The notes under the pieces: generated by a model
Database searches by the model: none
Told to the model about the DNA's origin: nothing
What the model saw: only the letters and a program-made list of their open reading frames with translations
Translations under genes and position numbers: made by a program
Part shown: one piece after another, positions 24,802 through 36,293 of the stretch
Layout of the letters: the number at the start of each line of letters is the position of its first letter
How positions within the stretch are numbered: position 1 is the first letter of the stretch
Source: Ceratodon purpureus
Lineage: Eukaryota > Streptophyta > Bryopsida > Pseudoditrichales > Ditrichaceae
Length of the DNA: 64,000 bases
Direction of reading: 5' to 3'
NCBI GenBank assembly: GCA_014871385.1
Contig: CM026427.1
Coordinates: forward strand, 3,666,988-3,730,987

Positions 24802-27105
24802 TCATTGACGACGGCTCCAACGCAACTCTTCTTCATTATCGTACGCAACTGTGTCATATTCCTCGTCGTCGGAACCATAAGGGTCGAAATCCCCTGAGTC
24901 GTCACTGTCATCGCTATCCTTCTCATCTCCGAAGCCCCCAAAGTCGTCTTCATCAGGGTAGTCATTCAGTGGATTGTTTTCATCTGCATTGCAACAGGTC
25001 AGGTAAGATAGAAACTCATCTGATTCTGAACATTTTAGCAACTACTGAAACCTCATTTTGGTCCTTTATCAGGACACCGGCATCCATACAGAGCGTTGAT
25101 TAAGGTAAAAAGTGAGAAAGCTCACCGTTAGAATCCTCGCTATCGTAGTCTGAATCATCAGCCTCTTGCAAATCGAAGCCTTCGGTTTCTACTATTTGTA
25201 CTCTGTTCATCACAACAGCCAAGTCAATCAGTCCTTTGTTTTCTTCGGCGATGCCCACTCAACCCAACAATCTACAAACCCAAAAGGACAATGCCTGTAA
25301 ATGAAGAATCGTGCAGCTCTTGCATAACATGGTGATCTGATACTTACGTGGGGTAAAATGCTTCTTCATCATCCTCATCATCACTGAACCCCTCATCCAT
25401 CGCGTATACATCATACACATAGTCATCTGCACACACCAGACGTATTCGATGTCAGCAACATGATACATCCTCAGAGGCTAAATGAGTGATAGGAACTAAA
25501 CAGACGTTCCTCAAGACAATCCCAAATTGTTACTTCCCATAGCTCGGACTTGCAAAATACTCTCCAGTACAACCTTAAGAACTCAATGCTTCTGATTTCA
25601 GCATGTGATGTGAATAATACAAATGGAAATCGAGGCGTCTAAAACCAAGAGTAATGATGTACCTGTCTCAACCGAAACACCCCGGGAGTTTAGGTCCTGT
25701 TCAAGATCTGCAGCTGCTTCGGGTAAGCACTCTCGTAACAGAGGTAAGTAATTTCGCAATATCGCATCTTGAGCTTCCTCGGCTTCCCTGTTTCATCAAC
25801 AACCACATTCCATACTTCAATCCTTCTCCTTGGTATAGAAGATTAAAAAAATATCCTCCGCGACGAATTAAGCAGCAAGAAAGTGGTGATCTACATACCT
25901 TTTAGCTTTTTCTCGCTTTGCAAGAGCCTCGGGTGATTCTTCATCCACTCGGACCACATCATAAAGGTGAAAAAGCTCACGCATAGGGTCACTCTCGGCA
26001 TTTTCAGCAGCGGCTTTTGCAACATCTCTCCGACTTTTCCAGACTTGCTCAAAGCGAGCCCTCTTTGCAATCACCTCATGTCGTTCCTTGGCAGCAGCGA
26101 GTACCTGTTTCCCCTGAACCTTGCTTTTAGCTCGACTATCTTGTTGCTCCTTCCGCTTCTCATATGCGTGTTTCCTTTCATTAACCTTCTGCAAAAGCGA
26201 CTCAACCAGTGACGCCTCTGTCTTGCTCGAGGGGCTGACAGTTTCCAACCTCCGGAAGAGTACTTTTGATGGAGTGGTTGTATCAATATCTGTCATATAC
26301 GAGAGATGAAAACCAGTCAGGACATACGAAGAGCCAACCACAGGAAGATGAAACTCTACAACTATACAATAACCAACAAAACCTAAGGAGAAATCCCGAG
26401 TAAGCTCTCCCTTAAAATGAAAAGAATGCTCTCATAGAAGGAACACATACTTGTCGGAGGCAGAGAAGCCGATTCAGGTTCCAAACTGAGGCTGCTGATA
26501 TCCGGTTCGTGTCGTTTACTTGGAGGACCACTGACCTCAAGCCCTGCTCACGCACAAAACATTGAAGTCAAAACCTTACACCACTCGAAACACCTCCTCA
26601 TAAACCCACTCCACATCAAAAAATTAGGGTTTAGTCTCAACAACACTTAAAACTCAGAGTGGTGATCAGGGATGGTGTCTTGAGTTTTGTCTCAAATCCA
26701 ACAACCAAACCTCGACAACCAATCAAACAACAATCCGTTCCACACCAAAAAAAAAACCGAGCATACGAACAGACCCATTTCAACAAACCTAAAACCAGGG
26801 TTTTGGGTTTACAGCCAAGTAACCAACACTACAAAAAAATCCTGGCTCACCATGATACGATCACCCTTATCCACAATCAAACGAACACCACCAACACCAA
26901 AAACTTCCAAACAAGAGAAAGAAAAACGATCGGATTTCAGCTTACAAAGGCTCTCAATGGGCGCCTGCTCCCGCTTCCGCTTGATTCTCACAACCTTGAG
27001 CTTCCCTGGCACCGCAGCCGTGCCAATGCCCACCTTCTCCTCCTCATTCACAACGCTGTCAAGGTTCGTAACGCCGCTGCTACTCGCACCATCTGCACGC
27101 TCCAT
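24802..27105 (-). CDS. RDM4: RDM4/IWR1-like protein (RNA polymerase II nuclear import factor)
   Basis: Seven exons on the minus strand: 26946-27105, 26451-26543, 25899-26289, 25663-25787, 25348-25426, 25126-25202, 24802-24983. All phases close, giving 368 residues. Near the N-terminus VVRIKRKREQAPIESLW (about 38-54) is the conserved start of SLC7A6OS/IWR1 proteins. The Iwr1 domain has DDYVYDVYAMDEGF (257 onward), then DSDYDSEDSNDENNPLNDYP and a long Asp/Glu tail. Iwr1 binds assembled RNA polymerase II and carries it into the nucleus; the Arabidopsis relative RDM4/DMS4 also acts in RNA-directed DNA methylation and development. The acceptor of exon 6 is the CAG ending at 25203, not nearer AGs, since only this keeps the frame and restores TVQIVETEGFD. 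A head-on alternative was rejected for that reason. Confidence 0.93.
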
Positions 27106-27395
27106 CTTCTCTCAATCGGTAAAAACTCAAACCTAAAGTTGTCACCTTGTCTCTGCAGTCAATTGCCTCGACTATTGCTCAACAATTGTACAGCAATTGC
27201 AGCAGGTTTGTGTCGAAGAATGTGTGTGTCATCTGATCATGTGCTCAAGCTCACGATGATTGATCGGAACTTGCATCAAGGTGTGGAATTTTTCTGCCTG
27301 GAAGCTATTCTAGAGCATTGAGCTCTGATTGTCTGCCAAATGAGGACCTTTGTGAGAGAAACCTTTCAGATTGTGAGGCTTTGGGTTTAATTTAT

Positions 27396-27615
27396 ACTTG
27401 GGGCCACTTTTACTTTTTTTAGTTGGGTCTGATTTATGCTTGGGGCAACTTTTACTTTTTTTAGTTGGGTCTGGTTTATGCTTGGGGCAACTTTTACTTT
27501 TTTTAGTTGGGTCTGGTTTATGCTTGGGGCAACTTTTACTTTTTTTAGTTGGGTCTGCTTTATGCTTGGGGCAACTTTTACTTTTTAAGTTGGGTCTGGT
27601 TTATGCTTGGGGTTG
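27396..27615. repeat. 42-bp minisatellite, about five copies
   Basis: A 42-bp unit containing GGTTTATGCTTGGGGCAAC followed by a T-rich tract and AGTTGGGTCT repeats about five times with very few changes (starts near 27421, 27463, 27505, 27547, and a shortened last copy). Because 42 is a multiple of three, one frame stays open and encodes a hydrophobic 14-residue repeat, which I regard as incidental. It lies about 300 bp upstream of the RDM4-like gene. Confidence 0.93.
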
Positions 27616-28841
27616 GATTGAGGGTGGCTTTGAACTCTTCAAATTTCAGCAAGGAGGTAAAGGGACTATAAATGGAGCCTTATTCATGGTTAAATGGTAT
27701 AATAGGTGTGACAAAAATACACGAAGGTTGGGTAAATACAAAGAATATGAACAAAAACGAAACCAATTTTTTTACTTGTATTGAATTTTTAATGAATTTT
27801 TTAAAGGTCCTGCACTAAAGGTGCTAGTGTATAACAAATAGTTGCTTGTGAATTTGTCATTAGTTGACTCCAAAAAACAATGAATGTTCAAGTATTAATA
27901 AGCCAATAAAGAGACAATGACAGTGGAAATGGAGAATGGGAAATTGGTACAATCATGATCAGTTAATGGAGGTTTAGTTTGTGTCAATTGTTGATCTTTT
28001 TAGTTACATCCATGTACCTTAGGATCTTTTGATTTTATCAAATTTATCATAAGGACCATATATTAGGCTCGGTTGGAATTTCAATTTGTCTTAACTGACA
28101 GGTGTGGTACTATTTTGGCACCAAATTGTTTTGAATGCTTTGATGCAATTGGAATAGGGTATTTCCTGGCCTAAACTCCAAACTTGAGTTGACTTTCATG
28201 CTTCAAGCCTTCAAATTAATCTTGAATGAGGTCAATCATCCATCTAGCCCTAGCCTTTATTTAAAATGGGCCTTAATAGTAGTAATGATAGTATATATAT
28301 GTAATTTTAGTAGTATTTTTTTTTATATACTTTGTTCTTTCTTTAACCTTAAAACCTCATACATGATAAAAAAATGTATTTATGGGGTTCACCTTCAATT
28401 GTTATACATCCATGGTGAGAAATCTTGCCTTTTGTCTTAATGACGAGAGGGTCTTGAAGAAGGCATCCATTTGTGGGGGCAAAAAGCTCCCTATAATTTT
28501 ATTGTTGATGACGTTTTAAAAAAAAATCAACTAAAAATAATGTACAATTTTATAAAAATAACTGATCAGATGATTCTAAGCTAATAAGGTGTTTGAGATT
28601 TCAATAAAAATTTCAAAATTACTTAAAGCATGTCACAACGTTCAAAAATTAAAAACATGAAGGGAATGAAGGAAGAGGAAAGCCCATCCTATCATTGAGA
28701 CAAGGGCAAGGTTTAGTGCCCGCGGATTATATACAACCGAAATAAAGTTTCTTTTCAAATCTTGCCTATATTTTTGCCTTAATGGAAATGGTTACTCTAA
28801 AAAAATTTTGATTGGTTTCTCCAAAAAATTGAACCTTTAAG
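27616..28841. other. intergenic, no gene recognised
   Basis: AT-rich sequence without convincing ORFs or RNA genes, between the 42-bp minisatellite and the second piggyBac-like MITE. Confidence 0.5.
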
Positions 28842-28845
28842 TTAA

Positions 28846-29079
28846 CCCTTAAACGTCAGACCCAGCTCGAGGGGCTGGGTTTTTTTTTGAGAGAATCTTG
28901 CTCATAACTTACACTCCATTATACCAAATTGGATTTTTAGAATGTCAAACTGAGCACCTTAAAGAGATCTATACTTTCTTACAATAGAGCTCAAGGAAAT
29001 TAAAAATAGAATAATGCTTAAAATGGAGTTTAAAAGAGATTTTGGGAGTGGTATGAGGAAAGCATATGACGTTTAAGGG
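28846..29079 (+). mobile_element. piggyBac-like MITE, copy 2 (234 bp)
   Basis: Ends are CCCTTAAACGTCAGACCC and GCATATGACGTTTAAGGG, with an outermost 13-bp perfect inverted repeat, flanked by TTAA at 28842-28845 and 29080-29083. It is the inverted counterpart of the element at 14686-14919, with the same length and a difference of roughly one base in ten. Near its left end lies a hairpin (CCCAGCTCGAGGGGCTGGG) followed by a T-run. Non-autonomous. Confidence 0.9.
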
Positions 29080-29267
29080 TTAAACCAAGTTGATGAAATG
29101 TTTCATTGTTCTCTAATTTAGAGTAATATTTAACAACACTGAACAACTCTATCCATCTATGATTAAAGAACCATGCTTCTGCAATGGCTCAAAAAAGGAA
29201 TTAAAAACGTCCGATTCATTACCAGTGAATTGACATCTTCAGAACTAATCCCAATTAGATCCAGTTA

Positions 29268-29688
29268 AGGTGGATGCACCTATAACCGACCAGTTAAGAG
29301 ATTTGCCACTAAGATTGGAGGTGTATAAGTTGAGGGAGATTTTTCCTTGAAGGGAAAATAGGTTTAAGGAGGAATGCAACTTTAAATGTCATGTTTACTT
29401 CAATATTTAATTTACTACAAATTTTGAAAGACATTTTTTTGGTAATACATATAACCGATATGTAGGCCCACCTATAACCGACCACCATGACACCAAAACT
29501 TGATCACTCTGTCACTATCAAAACATTCCCGTATGATTCCCTTTGATTCCCTTTCTACCAATCATGCTTGATACTTTCTTCTAGATCTCCCAAGATTTTG
29601 AACAGTAAGTGGTTGGAAATGGAGGTCGGAAATGGAGAAGTCTACTGATTAGTTATGGGTACCTGGTCGGCTATGGGTGCCTCCACCT
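29268..29688. mobile_element. TIR element with TA flanks (421 bp), possible Tc1/mariner-type MITE
   Basis: The left end AGGTGGATGCACCTATAACC and the reverse complement of the right end AGGTGGAGGCACCCATAGCC match at 23 of 26 positions including the following CGACCAG. TA dinucleotides flank both ends (29266-29267 and 29689-29690). An internal copy of CACCTATAACCGACCA occurs near 29470. There is no transposase ORF. Superfamily assignment rests only on the TA flanks. Confidence 0.6.
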
Positions 29689-29690
29689 TA

Positions 29691-30189
29691 GCATCTTCAT
29701 GTCTTGATGTGGTGCTGCTCAAGGTTTTAGCAATTGTGGGCTAACAAGTTCACAATGATTGACAAGCTGCTGAGAGTGATGATGTTATGGTGTAACTTAT
29801 GCTGGAAGACATTCCCAACTCTGGTCCAGAGTCCAGAGTGTCTCCTCAATGAATTGGGAGAATGCTCAGGAACATCTCTGGCTTGTCTAAGAACCATCCT
29901 CTCTATCATGATGTGGCCATTTTTTCAGTGTAATTGTACTCATAAGTGGCCATCATGAGGATACATTCCATTGATGAGAGACAAGAATATTTCATAGCAC
30001 TTTGTCATGTCACTCTTCAAGGTGATGTGAAAACTGGTGTTTTTGTTTGTGCAACATGTGGCTTAATTGCCGGTTGAGCTGGGATTTCAGTTTCATGATG
30101 AGTTGCTGATTGATTTTGGAGTCATGAATCTGTATTAGAAATTATGTGACATGAGAGGTTAATGTGAAGTGGTCGAGCTGTGGAGTGGG
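29691..30189. other. 5' flank of the phosphatase gene
   Basis: No ORF of interest; presumably includes the promoter and leader of the plus-strand gene starting at 30190. No TATA box stands out. Confidence 0.4.
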
Positions 30190-32062
30190 ATGATGAGGAG
30201 CGGATGCAGGATGTCGCTTGTGATGTGGATTAGGGTTTGGGTTATGGTAGCTGCTGTGGTGGATGTGCTCGGAGGCGGGTGTTTAATTGCAGCTGGGATG
30301 GAGGTGGGATGCGGCGTCCGGTTCAAGGATGAAGTGGCTTCGTTCAAAGTTGCCATCTTCGCCGATCTGCATTACGGTGAGAATGCTTGGGATGAGTGGG
30401 GACCTCGGCAGGATGTGAATTCCACGGCTGTGCAGTCCTTCCTGTTGGATCACGAAAGGCCAGGTAATGCTAAAACGTAATTACTTGGTGGATTTGGTTT
30501 TGATGAATTTCAATCTACTATGAAGTTTATGAGAGAGAAGTCTGAGATTTTTGTGGATGTGGTTATTTGTTTGCAGATTTTGTTGTGTACCTTGGCGATT
30601 TGATAACAGCAAACAACCTCCCGTGTCATGATGCTGTTTTGCATTGGTTCCAAGCAGTTGGGCCGGCTGTGGATCGCAAAATACCCTTCGCTTCAGTTTT
30701 TGGAAACCACGACGATGCGTCCTTCGAATGGGATCCACATTCAGGTATGTCGAAGTCCAGATTTTTTTAATGTTTTTTTGATTTAGCACAATATATGGAT
30801 ACCATTGTCCCTGTCTATATGCTTACCTAGATCCTGTGTGATTGCTTCTGATTCTGCAATTAGCTCGACAATTTGCTCATCTGCTGCTATGACTGTGAAT
30901 GGTACCAGGTGTGGGGCCTGATGAGCCTCTTCAAACGACATCACGAACGGAGCTGATGGATTTTGACATGAGTTTGCCGTCTTCTTACTCATCATCAGGT
31001 CCCAAGACATTATTGCCGAGTGTTTCCAACTTTTTCGTTCCAATAGCTTCTTCTGATGGCACGAGAATTGTTGCGATCATGTACTTCCTGGACTCTGGTG
31101 GCGGCTCGATGGCAGAGTTCATATCTGCGGATCAAATTGCTTGGTTTACAACCACCGCTTCTAAGTTCAACTCTGATGCATCGTAGGAATCCTGAACCCA
31201 GCATCTACACTCGTTTCTTTGACAGGTATTTCTTTTTTGTTCGGTATCCTGAAAATGAGGGTCTCCATTGGTTTTTTAGTTTCCTTGGTTGTTCGGTTGT
31301 GCTTTGTGGTGTTAACATTTGCCAGGATGTGTTTCAGGATTCCAGAGCTTGTATTTTGGCACATACCAAGCATCGCATATACACGATCTGGTCCCAAACC
31401 CAATCAACCAATCGAGGCTCCTTGTGTGGGGTCTATCAATGATGAGAGCATCGCTCCACAGGAGACCGAGTGGGGCATCATGAATGTTCTCACGAATCGC
31501 AGCTCGGTCAAGGTGCTTGGAACCAATAGCATTTTCTGGAGCATTTCTTGTTGCTGTTCATATTTATTCGGGAGCATTTTTTTTTGTCGCTGTTCATGCA
31601 TTCAATTATAATGCATTCAACATTTTAATAATGCATTTAACGTTGATTTAATAATGCCGTTCTTATCCTTTGGGCCCGTCTTTTGATGATATTGTTCGAA
31701 GTTAAACAGTAGATCTCTACACTAGTTTTGAAACTCTGAACTGCCAGAACTAATCCCTAGTGACATTTTTAACGCTCTTGAAAGGTCGAATGCAGGCCGT
31801 GTTTGTGGGACACAACCATGGACTGGACTGGTGCTGTCCTTACAACAACCTACACCTCTGTTTTGCACGGCACACCGGCTATGGTGGCTACGGCAAATGG
31901 AAGCGAGGAGCACGATTTGTGGAGATTTTGCAGGAACCTACCACCTTACAGATCAGGACTTCTGTGACACTAGAAGATGGTAGTGTGGTGTCTGAGCTGA
32001 TTCTCGCCTTAGACAAGGTCGAGCCCTACATTCAACAAAATGTAGCATCCTCTATACTGTAG
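30190..32062 (+). CDS. purple acid phosphatase, PAP16-like (metallophosphoesterase)
   Basis: Five exons (30190-30463, 30577-30744, 30909-31182, 31338-31512, 31796-32062) close in phase to give 385 residues. An N-terminal hydrophobic stretch (about 9-37) suggests secretion. Metal-site blocks are in order: [11 protein letters not shown] (D59, H61), [10 protein letters not shown] (D99), FGNHDD (N135, H136), FWHIPS (H247) and [13 protein letters not shown] (H303, H305). The segment [20 protein letters not shown] is typical of plant PAP16/28/29-type proteins, which hydrolyse phosphate monoesters or are annotated as possibly inactive. All principal ligand residues seem present. Exon 5 begins at GCC (31796), giving [13 protein letters not shown]; an upstream acceptor would break the frame. 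A second in-frame acceptor at 31325 could add four residues to exon 4. Confidence 0.93.
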
Positions 32063-32531
32063 CCAATTCATGACAAGTTAGTATATTCACTGTGTCCACA
32101 GAGTGTTGATCCGAGTTTCTTGAAGATTGTAAGAAGAAGTCAAGAAATTATGTGCACTTGTGATTGATAGGTAAAGAAATACTTCCATTGAAACCATGAA
32201 TTGCAACATGTTGGGGGCCTGAGACCGCTTTCACAGGCATCTACTGTCACGAACATCGCTCTTTGCGGACGTGACTGTTACAACTATACAGGGTGCGAAT
32301 TGAGGATGGAGCAAGAAAATAATTCCTGCATTGATTTCCTGCATTGATGACACTGCTCTTTGCTAGAATCTAATTCATCCGAAGGCATATTAATAGACTC
32401 AGGTGAAGGTTCGCTAAGAGTTGCTAACAGTTAATAGTTCCTAGTTCTACAGCTCAAAGAACTGGGACACAATATGCACATCTGCTTCTTACTGGGCCAA
32501 GGTAGTGCTTATAAACATAAAAGTAGTGAAT
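32063..32531. other. convergent 3' flanks
   Basis: The plus-strand phosphatase and the minus-strand deformylase end tail to tail with about 470 bp between stop codons. No other gene is seen. The GCATTGATTTCCTGCATTGATG near 32329 is a short direct duplication. Confidence 0.5.
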
Positions 32532-35500
32532 CTAACTGAAGATAATGGTTTTGTTTGTGCTGTATCGTAAAATTCGCTGCTCACAGTAATATTTGATTGC
32601 ATTGCCTAGACACTGCTTCTCAAGATTCTCCGATCTTGTGGCGAATGCATGTAGACTGTCCCTATGTGACACCCGATCCACCTGTCACCACAAGTAAGAG
32701 TTTAGTTATGTAAAGACCCCGCTAGATTACTAGTAGCTTCTCAATGTACAATGTAACTGTTCACCCCAAGTTGATGCTGGGAGCATTAGAAATCGGTAGT
32801 TAACAGCATTTAGATGTGAATTTCAGAACAATGCAACAGAAGCAGAGCAAAACCAAATATGTTGCGTTCATTGTATCCGAAAGGAGCTTACCATTTGTTC
32901 GATAATCGGACCATCATCAAGTTCCTCGGTTACAAAATGGCTTGTGGCACCTATTAATTTCACCCCAGCTTCATAAGCCTGAATTTCCAAAGTCAAGTTC
33001 CAACCCCACAATCAGCCGATGGCATAGCAAGAAATAAAAAGAATGCGTACAACATAACTCTGGACAAGTTCTGTCAAATAAGCTTTCAGTACTACCCGAA
33101 GCATCTGGTTACCAAGCATGAAAAGATGCTAAGCAAAATCTTCTTCTGATGCAACGATGCAACAAACCTGTCTATACGGATTTGCTCCTTTGAATGAAGG
33201 TAAGAGCCCATGATGGATGTTGATAATATCCTTCTTGTAGCCCCTAAGAAAAGATGGTGACAACACCTGCCCCAAAGAGAAGACCACGATATCGATTTGT
33301 AATTTTTCAAGAGTTCGGAGAAAGTAACGTAGGCAGAACACGTTCAAATGAGGGATTTGCAAAGCATTGCAACTCTCATATTTGAAATAGACAATTTATT
33401 TATTAGTGCCTGAGATTTGACATTAAATGATGGAACTGCGGTACAGGGAATTATGCATTCAAAGGTCAAACAAACGTCACTATGTGGCAGGCCCTTGACG
33501 AGTCTCTCAAGAATCAAACACGTACAGTTCCGACAAGAAGTCTCTTTCCTTTACCAAAACAAATGGAACGAAAGGGTAGAAGAACCAAGAACTTCAGAGC
33601 GAAGAAAAGGTGGATCAAATACAGTGAGAAACTTATTTCACACGCAAAGGAAAGTTGTTGTAAACCGACGATATAATACCTGCATGTAGCGAGCAAGTAC
33701 TAGAAAATCGGTGCCCGACACCAAATCAAGAATCTCCTCTTCACGCTTATTTCCTCGGCTTGTGGGAAGATAATGATATGGTATTCCATGCCGTTCCAGA
33801 AATCGTAAGACATGAGTATTTAGCCCACGGTTATGATTGCTGCAAATAAAGCCAGCAAAGGTGTCAGTCCTCTCATGCCCATTTTGAATCTTACGAAAGG
33901 TAAATCAGCACTGGAGACATAGATACTGATGTAGAGCTTCTAAAAACATCTCCATCCAACTGTCGTTTGCAACGTGCTTGTCACTTCAAATATTTGCTCT
34001 AACCTAGTCCTAAAGATCTAAGTCTCAGATAGCCAAGTGTTGTGGGGAGTAAAGAGAGTCAAACACTGATTTAAGTTACAAAGAATGCATCCTAAAAAAA
34101 CGGATAAAAATACAGGTTACAAAAATAGGGTCAACAGGTTGATCTGATTAAAAAACTGGTTCATCACAATCATGGACAAAAACGTAAGTCGGAAAATAAA
34201 TATACCAAAAAAAAGCAACGAACCTGATAACACAGCTTAGGTTGACCGGCAGCTCCCCTTCTTGCCATCGATGCAACAAATCGATCAAGCAATGATCCTA
34301 CACACCCAGTTAAACACCCTGACTTCTGAGCTTCAGTCCCCTTTGGATGTATACATGAAAAGGAATCTGTCTTGTTCTACTTGCACACCTGCCACGAAGC
34401 GAGGACCGCCAACTTCAAGTCTGGATCGCTCCCCAGTACTCGCACTATTGACCTCTCAGCCTTGAAGTGATCCGACAGCTCAGCGAAGTCCTCGTCCATG
34501 ACAGCACGAGGCCACTGCGATGGATCGAATGCAAACTCACTAAACACAAAGCGTGAGCCCTCAACATCAAAAGTAACATCACTCACATCCAATAAATGAC
34601 CCCTCAAATGCACAAAGTTCATAACATAAAAAGGAAACACGACAGACATATCTCATAAATCCTGGGGCCTACTTCGAATTCAGATTCTCGAAATCGACAA
34701 GCTAGTCCCTCACACGGACAGATACTAGAACTCATGCGCTCAAGAGGTGTTTACCTTCGTGCATAGAAGACTGGGGATTGTTTTCCACCATCAAAATCTA
34801 TGTAGAGATCCACATTCAGGATATTTGCACCACGCATTGCAATAACCTTCGAGATTCTAGCAATGATCCCAAGCTGGTCCTGGAACAGCAAACAAAGAAC
34901 GTAATACTTTGTCAGGGTTTTAATGTCACTTGTAAACATAAAACACAAGTCCAGCCATAACCACCATTCCTAGATTCCATCGTCACTAAAAGACAAGATG
35001 ATTATCTAGCACACAAGAAACTGCCTCCTTACTCAAAAGAAACATCTTAAACTAACCACGAGATGTCAACATCTCCTTCGATGACATCCACAAGCAAAAA
35101 CCTTGTCTAATCCCAAAGCTCTCTTGCAACTAACTGCAGGAAGAGAATCACTAGTACTAAGACATGAAAAAGAGTACTCCAACAAATGCAAAACTTCCTG
35201 ACACGCTGCGATTCAAAAACAAGGGGATAAAACCAAACGAATATTGAAGGTCCGTGACAAGTTCAATACCCTCAGATGCAATGCGAGCTTCAAAACGAAA
35301 GCAACATCACATGCCCTCGATCTCTTCCAAAGCCCCTAAAGAACAATCGGATAGATATGTCCCCAAAATGCAAGAGAGCAGCCAGAAAGCGAGACCACTC
35401 ACACGGCACTGGAAGACGTGAACTCCGTGGAGGTCGCTCCTCGAAGGCCCCTCGCATTCGCCCTTGCCTTCGTAATACCTGGCGCGCTTCAACTCATGCG

Positions 35501-35594
35501 GCCCGATTGCGCTGCACCCGAAACTCCGACGCAATTCTCTCACCAACCCAACTCGTCCCACAACACAGTCTCGCAGAGCCCTCCATCGTTGCAT
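32532..35594 (-). CDS. PURU: formyltetrahydrofolate deformylase (PurU), mitochondrial
   Basis: Eight exons on the minus strand: 35403-35594, 34755-34879, 34389-34539, 34224-34297, 33680-33839, 33168-33266, 32892-32978, 32532-32681. Phases close to 345 residues. It hydrolyses 10-formyl-THF to formate and THF; in plants this balances mitochondrial one-carbon units during photorespiration. The Arg-rich N-terminus ([20 protein letters not shown]) suits a mitochondrial presequence. An ACT domain ([20 protein letters not shown]) is followed by the formyltransferase-like catalytic domain: [37 protein letters not shown] and [19 protein letters not shown], containing the Asn-His-Asp catalytic triad. 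Two usually conserved sites differ: Cys-Arg-Asp replaces Cys-Pro-Asp at the ACT start, and Trp-Gln-Asp-His-Cys replaces Lys-Gln-Asp-His-Cys. Confidence 0.94.
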
Positions 35595-36293
35595 TTTGAG
35601 GCAATCACACACATCTAACACACAAACTCTCCTCCCTCAATCCCCCCAAACCCACCCAAACTCCCCCAAAACTTACCCAAACTCTTCCAAACCAACTCAA
35701 ATCCAAACCAGCGACCGGGCCTCCGCAAATTCCACGACGCATTCAACGCAGGCTCAATGCCAAGCGCATGTTGATGGCTCTCGGGAGCGACACTCGCATC
35801 GAGAGTTAACCCAGCTTGCTAAGTTAGCGATTCACGAGCTCATCATGTGAGTTTAGATGGTGTCTGTTGCAACAGAGGATTCCTGGAGTGGTTGGCGATA
35901 TGATGGGTATGTTAGTAAGATGAATGTGAATCTGAGCACCGTCGCTGAGTCCTGGAATTGGGAGCAGCGTCAGAAAGATAAGAAGCTCCGCTGGCTGCGC
36001 TCCATGAATACCCGCGAAGGGTAAACATCATCACAAAAACATCAACCCTCGGAGGATATCAACGTGATATCATCAGGGATATCATCAGGGATATCATCAG
36101 GATCGCAGCCCTAGTTGAGGAGATCATTCCTGGTTGTTTTGGGAGCATTCGGAGGTTTTTCGGTTGTGGGATTGAGGGAGAGGGTTTTGAGGCTTAGGAG
36201 AAGTGGGTTTTTGGTTTTTGGGAGTTTTTGGGAGTTTTGGGGGAGGTTTGGGTTGGTTTTGTGGTGGTTTTTGGGGTTGGTGATTTGGTTGCA
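35595..36293. other. head-to-head intergenic region (PURU / NDUFA6)
   Basis: 699 bp separate the ATGs of the divergent PURU and NDUFA6 genes, so it probably holds both promoters. A pyrimidine/A-rich stretch (CCCCCAAACCC-like words, 35625-35710) lies on the PURU side. A triple GATATCATCAGG repeat lies at about 36065-36101, and a G/T-rich leader at 36130-36290 precedes NDUFA6. No TATA box is evident. Confidence 0.5.

Noticed and set aside
25205..25345. Nearer acceptors for RDM4 exon 6 (for example the AG at 25252)
   Set aside because: They give a frame conflict or stop; only the CAG ending at 25203 keeps the frame and yields the conserved Iwr1 sequence.
26659..27321. 220-residue plus-strand ORF
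   Set aside because: It overlaps exon 1 and intron 1 of the RDM4-like gene on the other strand, and is Asn/Thr/Lys-rich with no domain.
27398..27784. Plus-strand 128-residue ORF with a 14-residue hydrophobic repeat
   Set aside because: It is the translation of the 42-bp minisatellite; the period is a multiple of three, so a frame stays open by chance.
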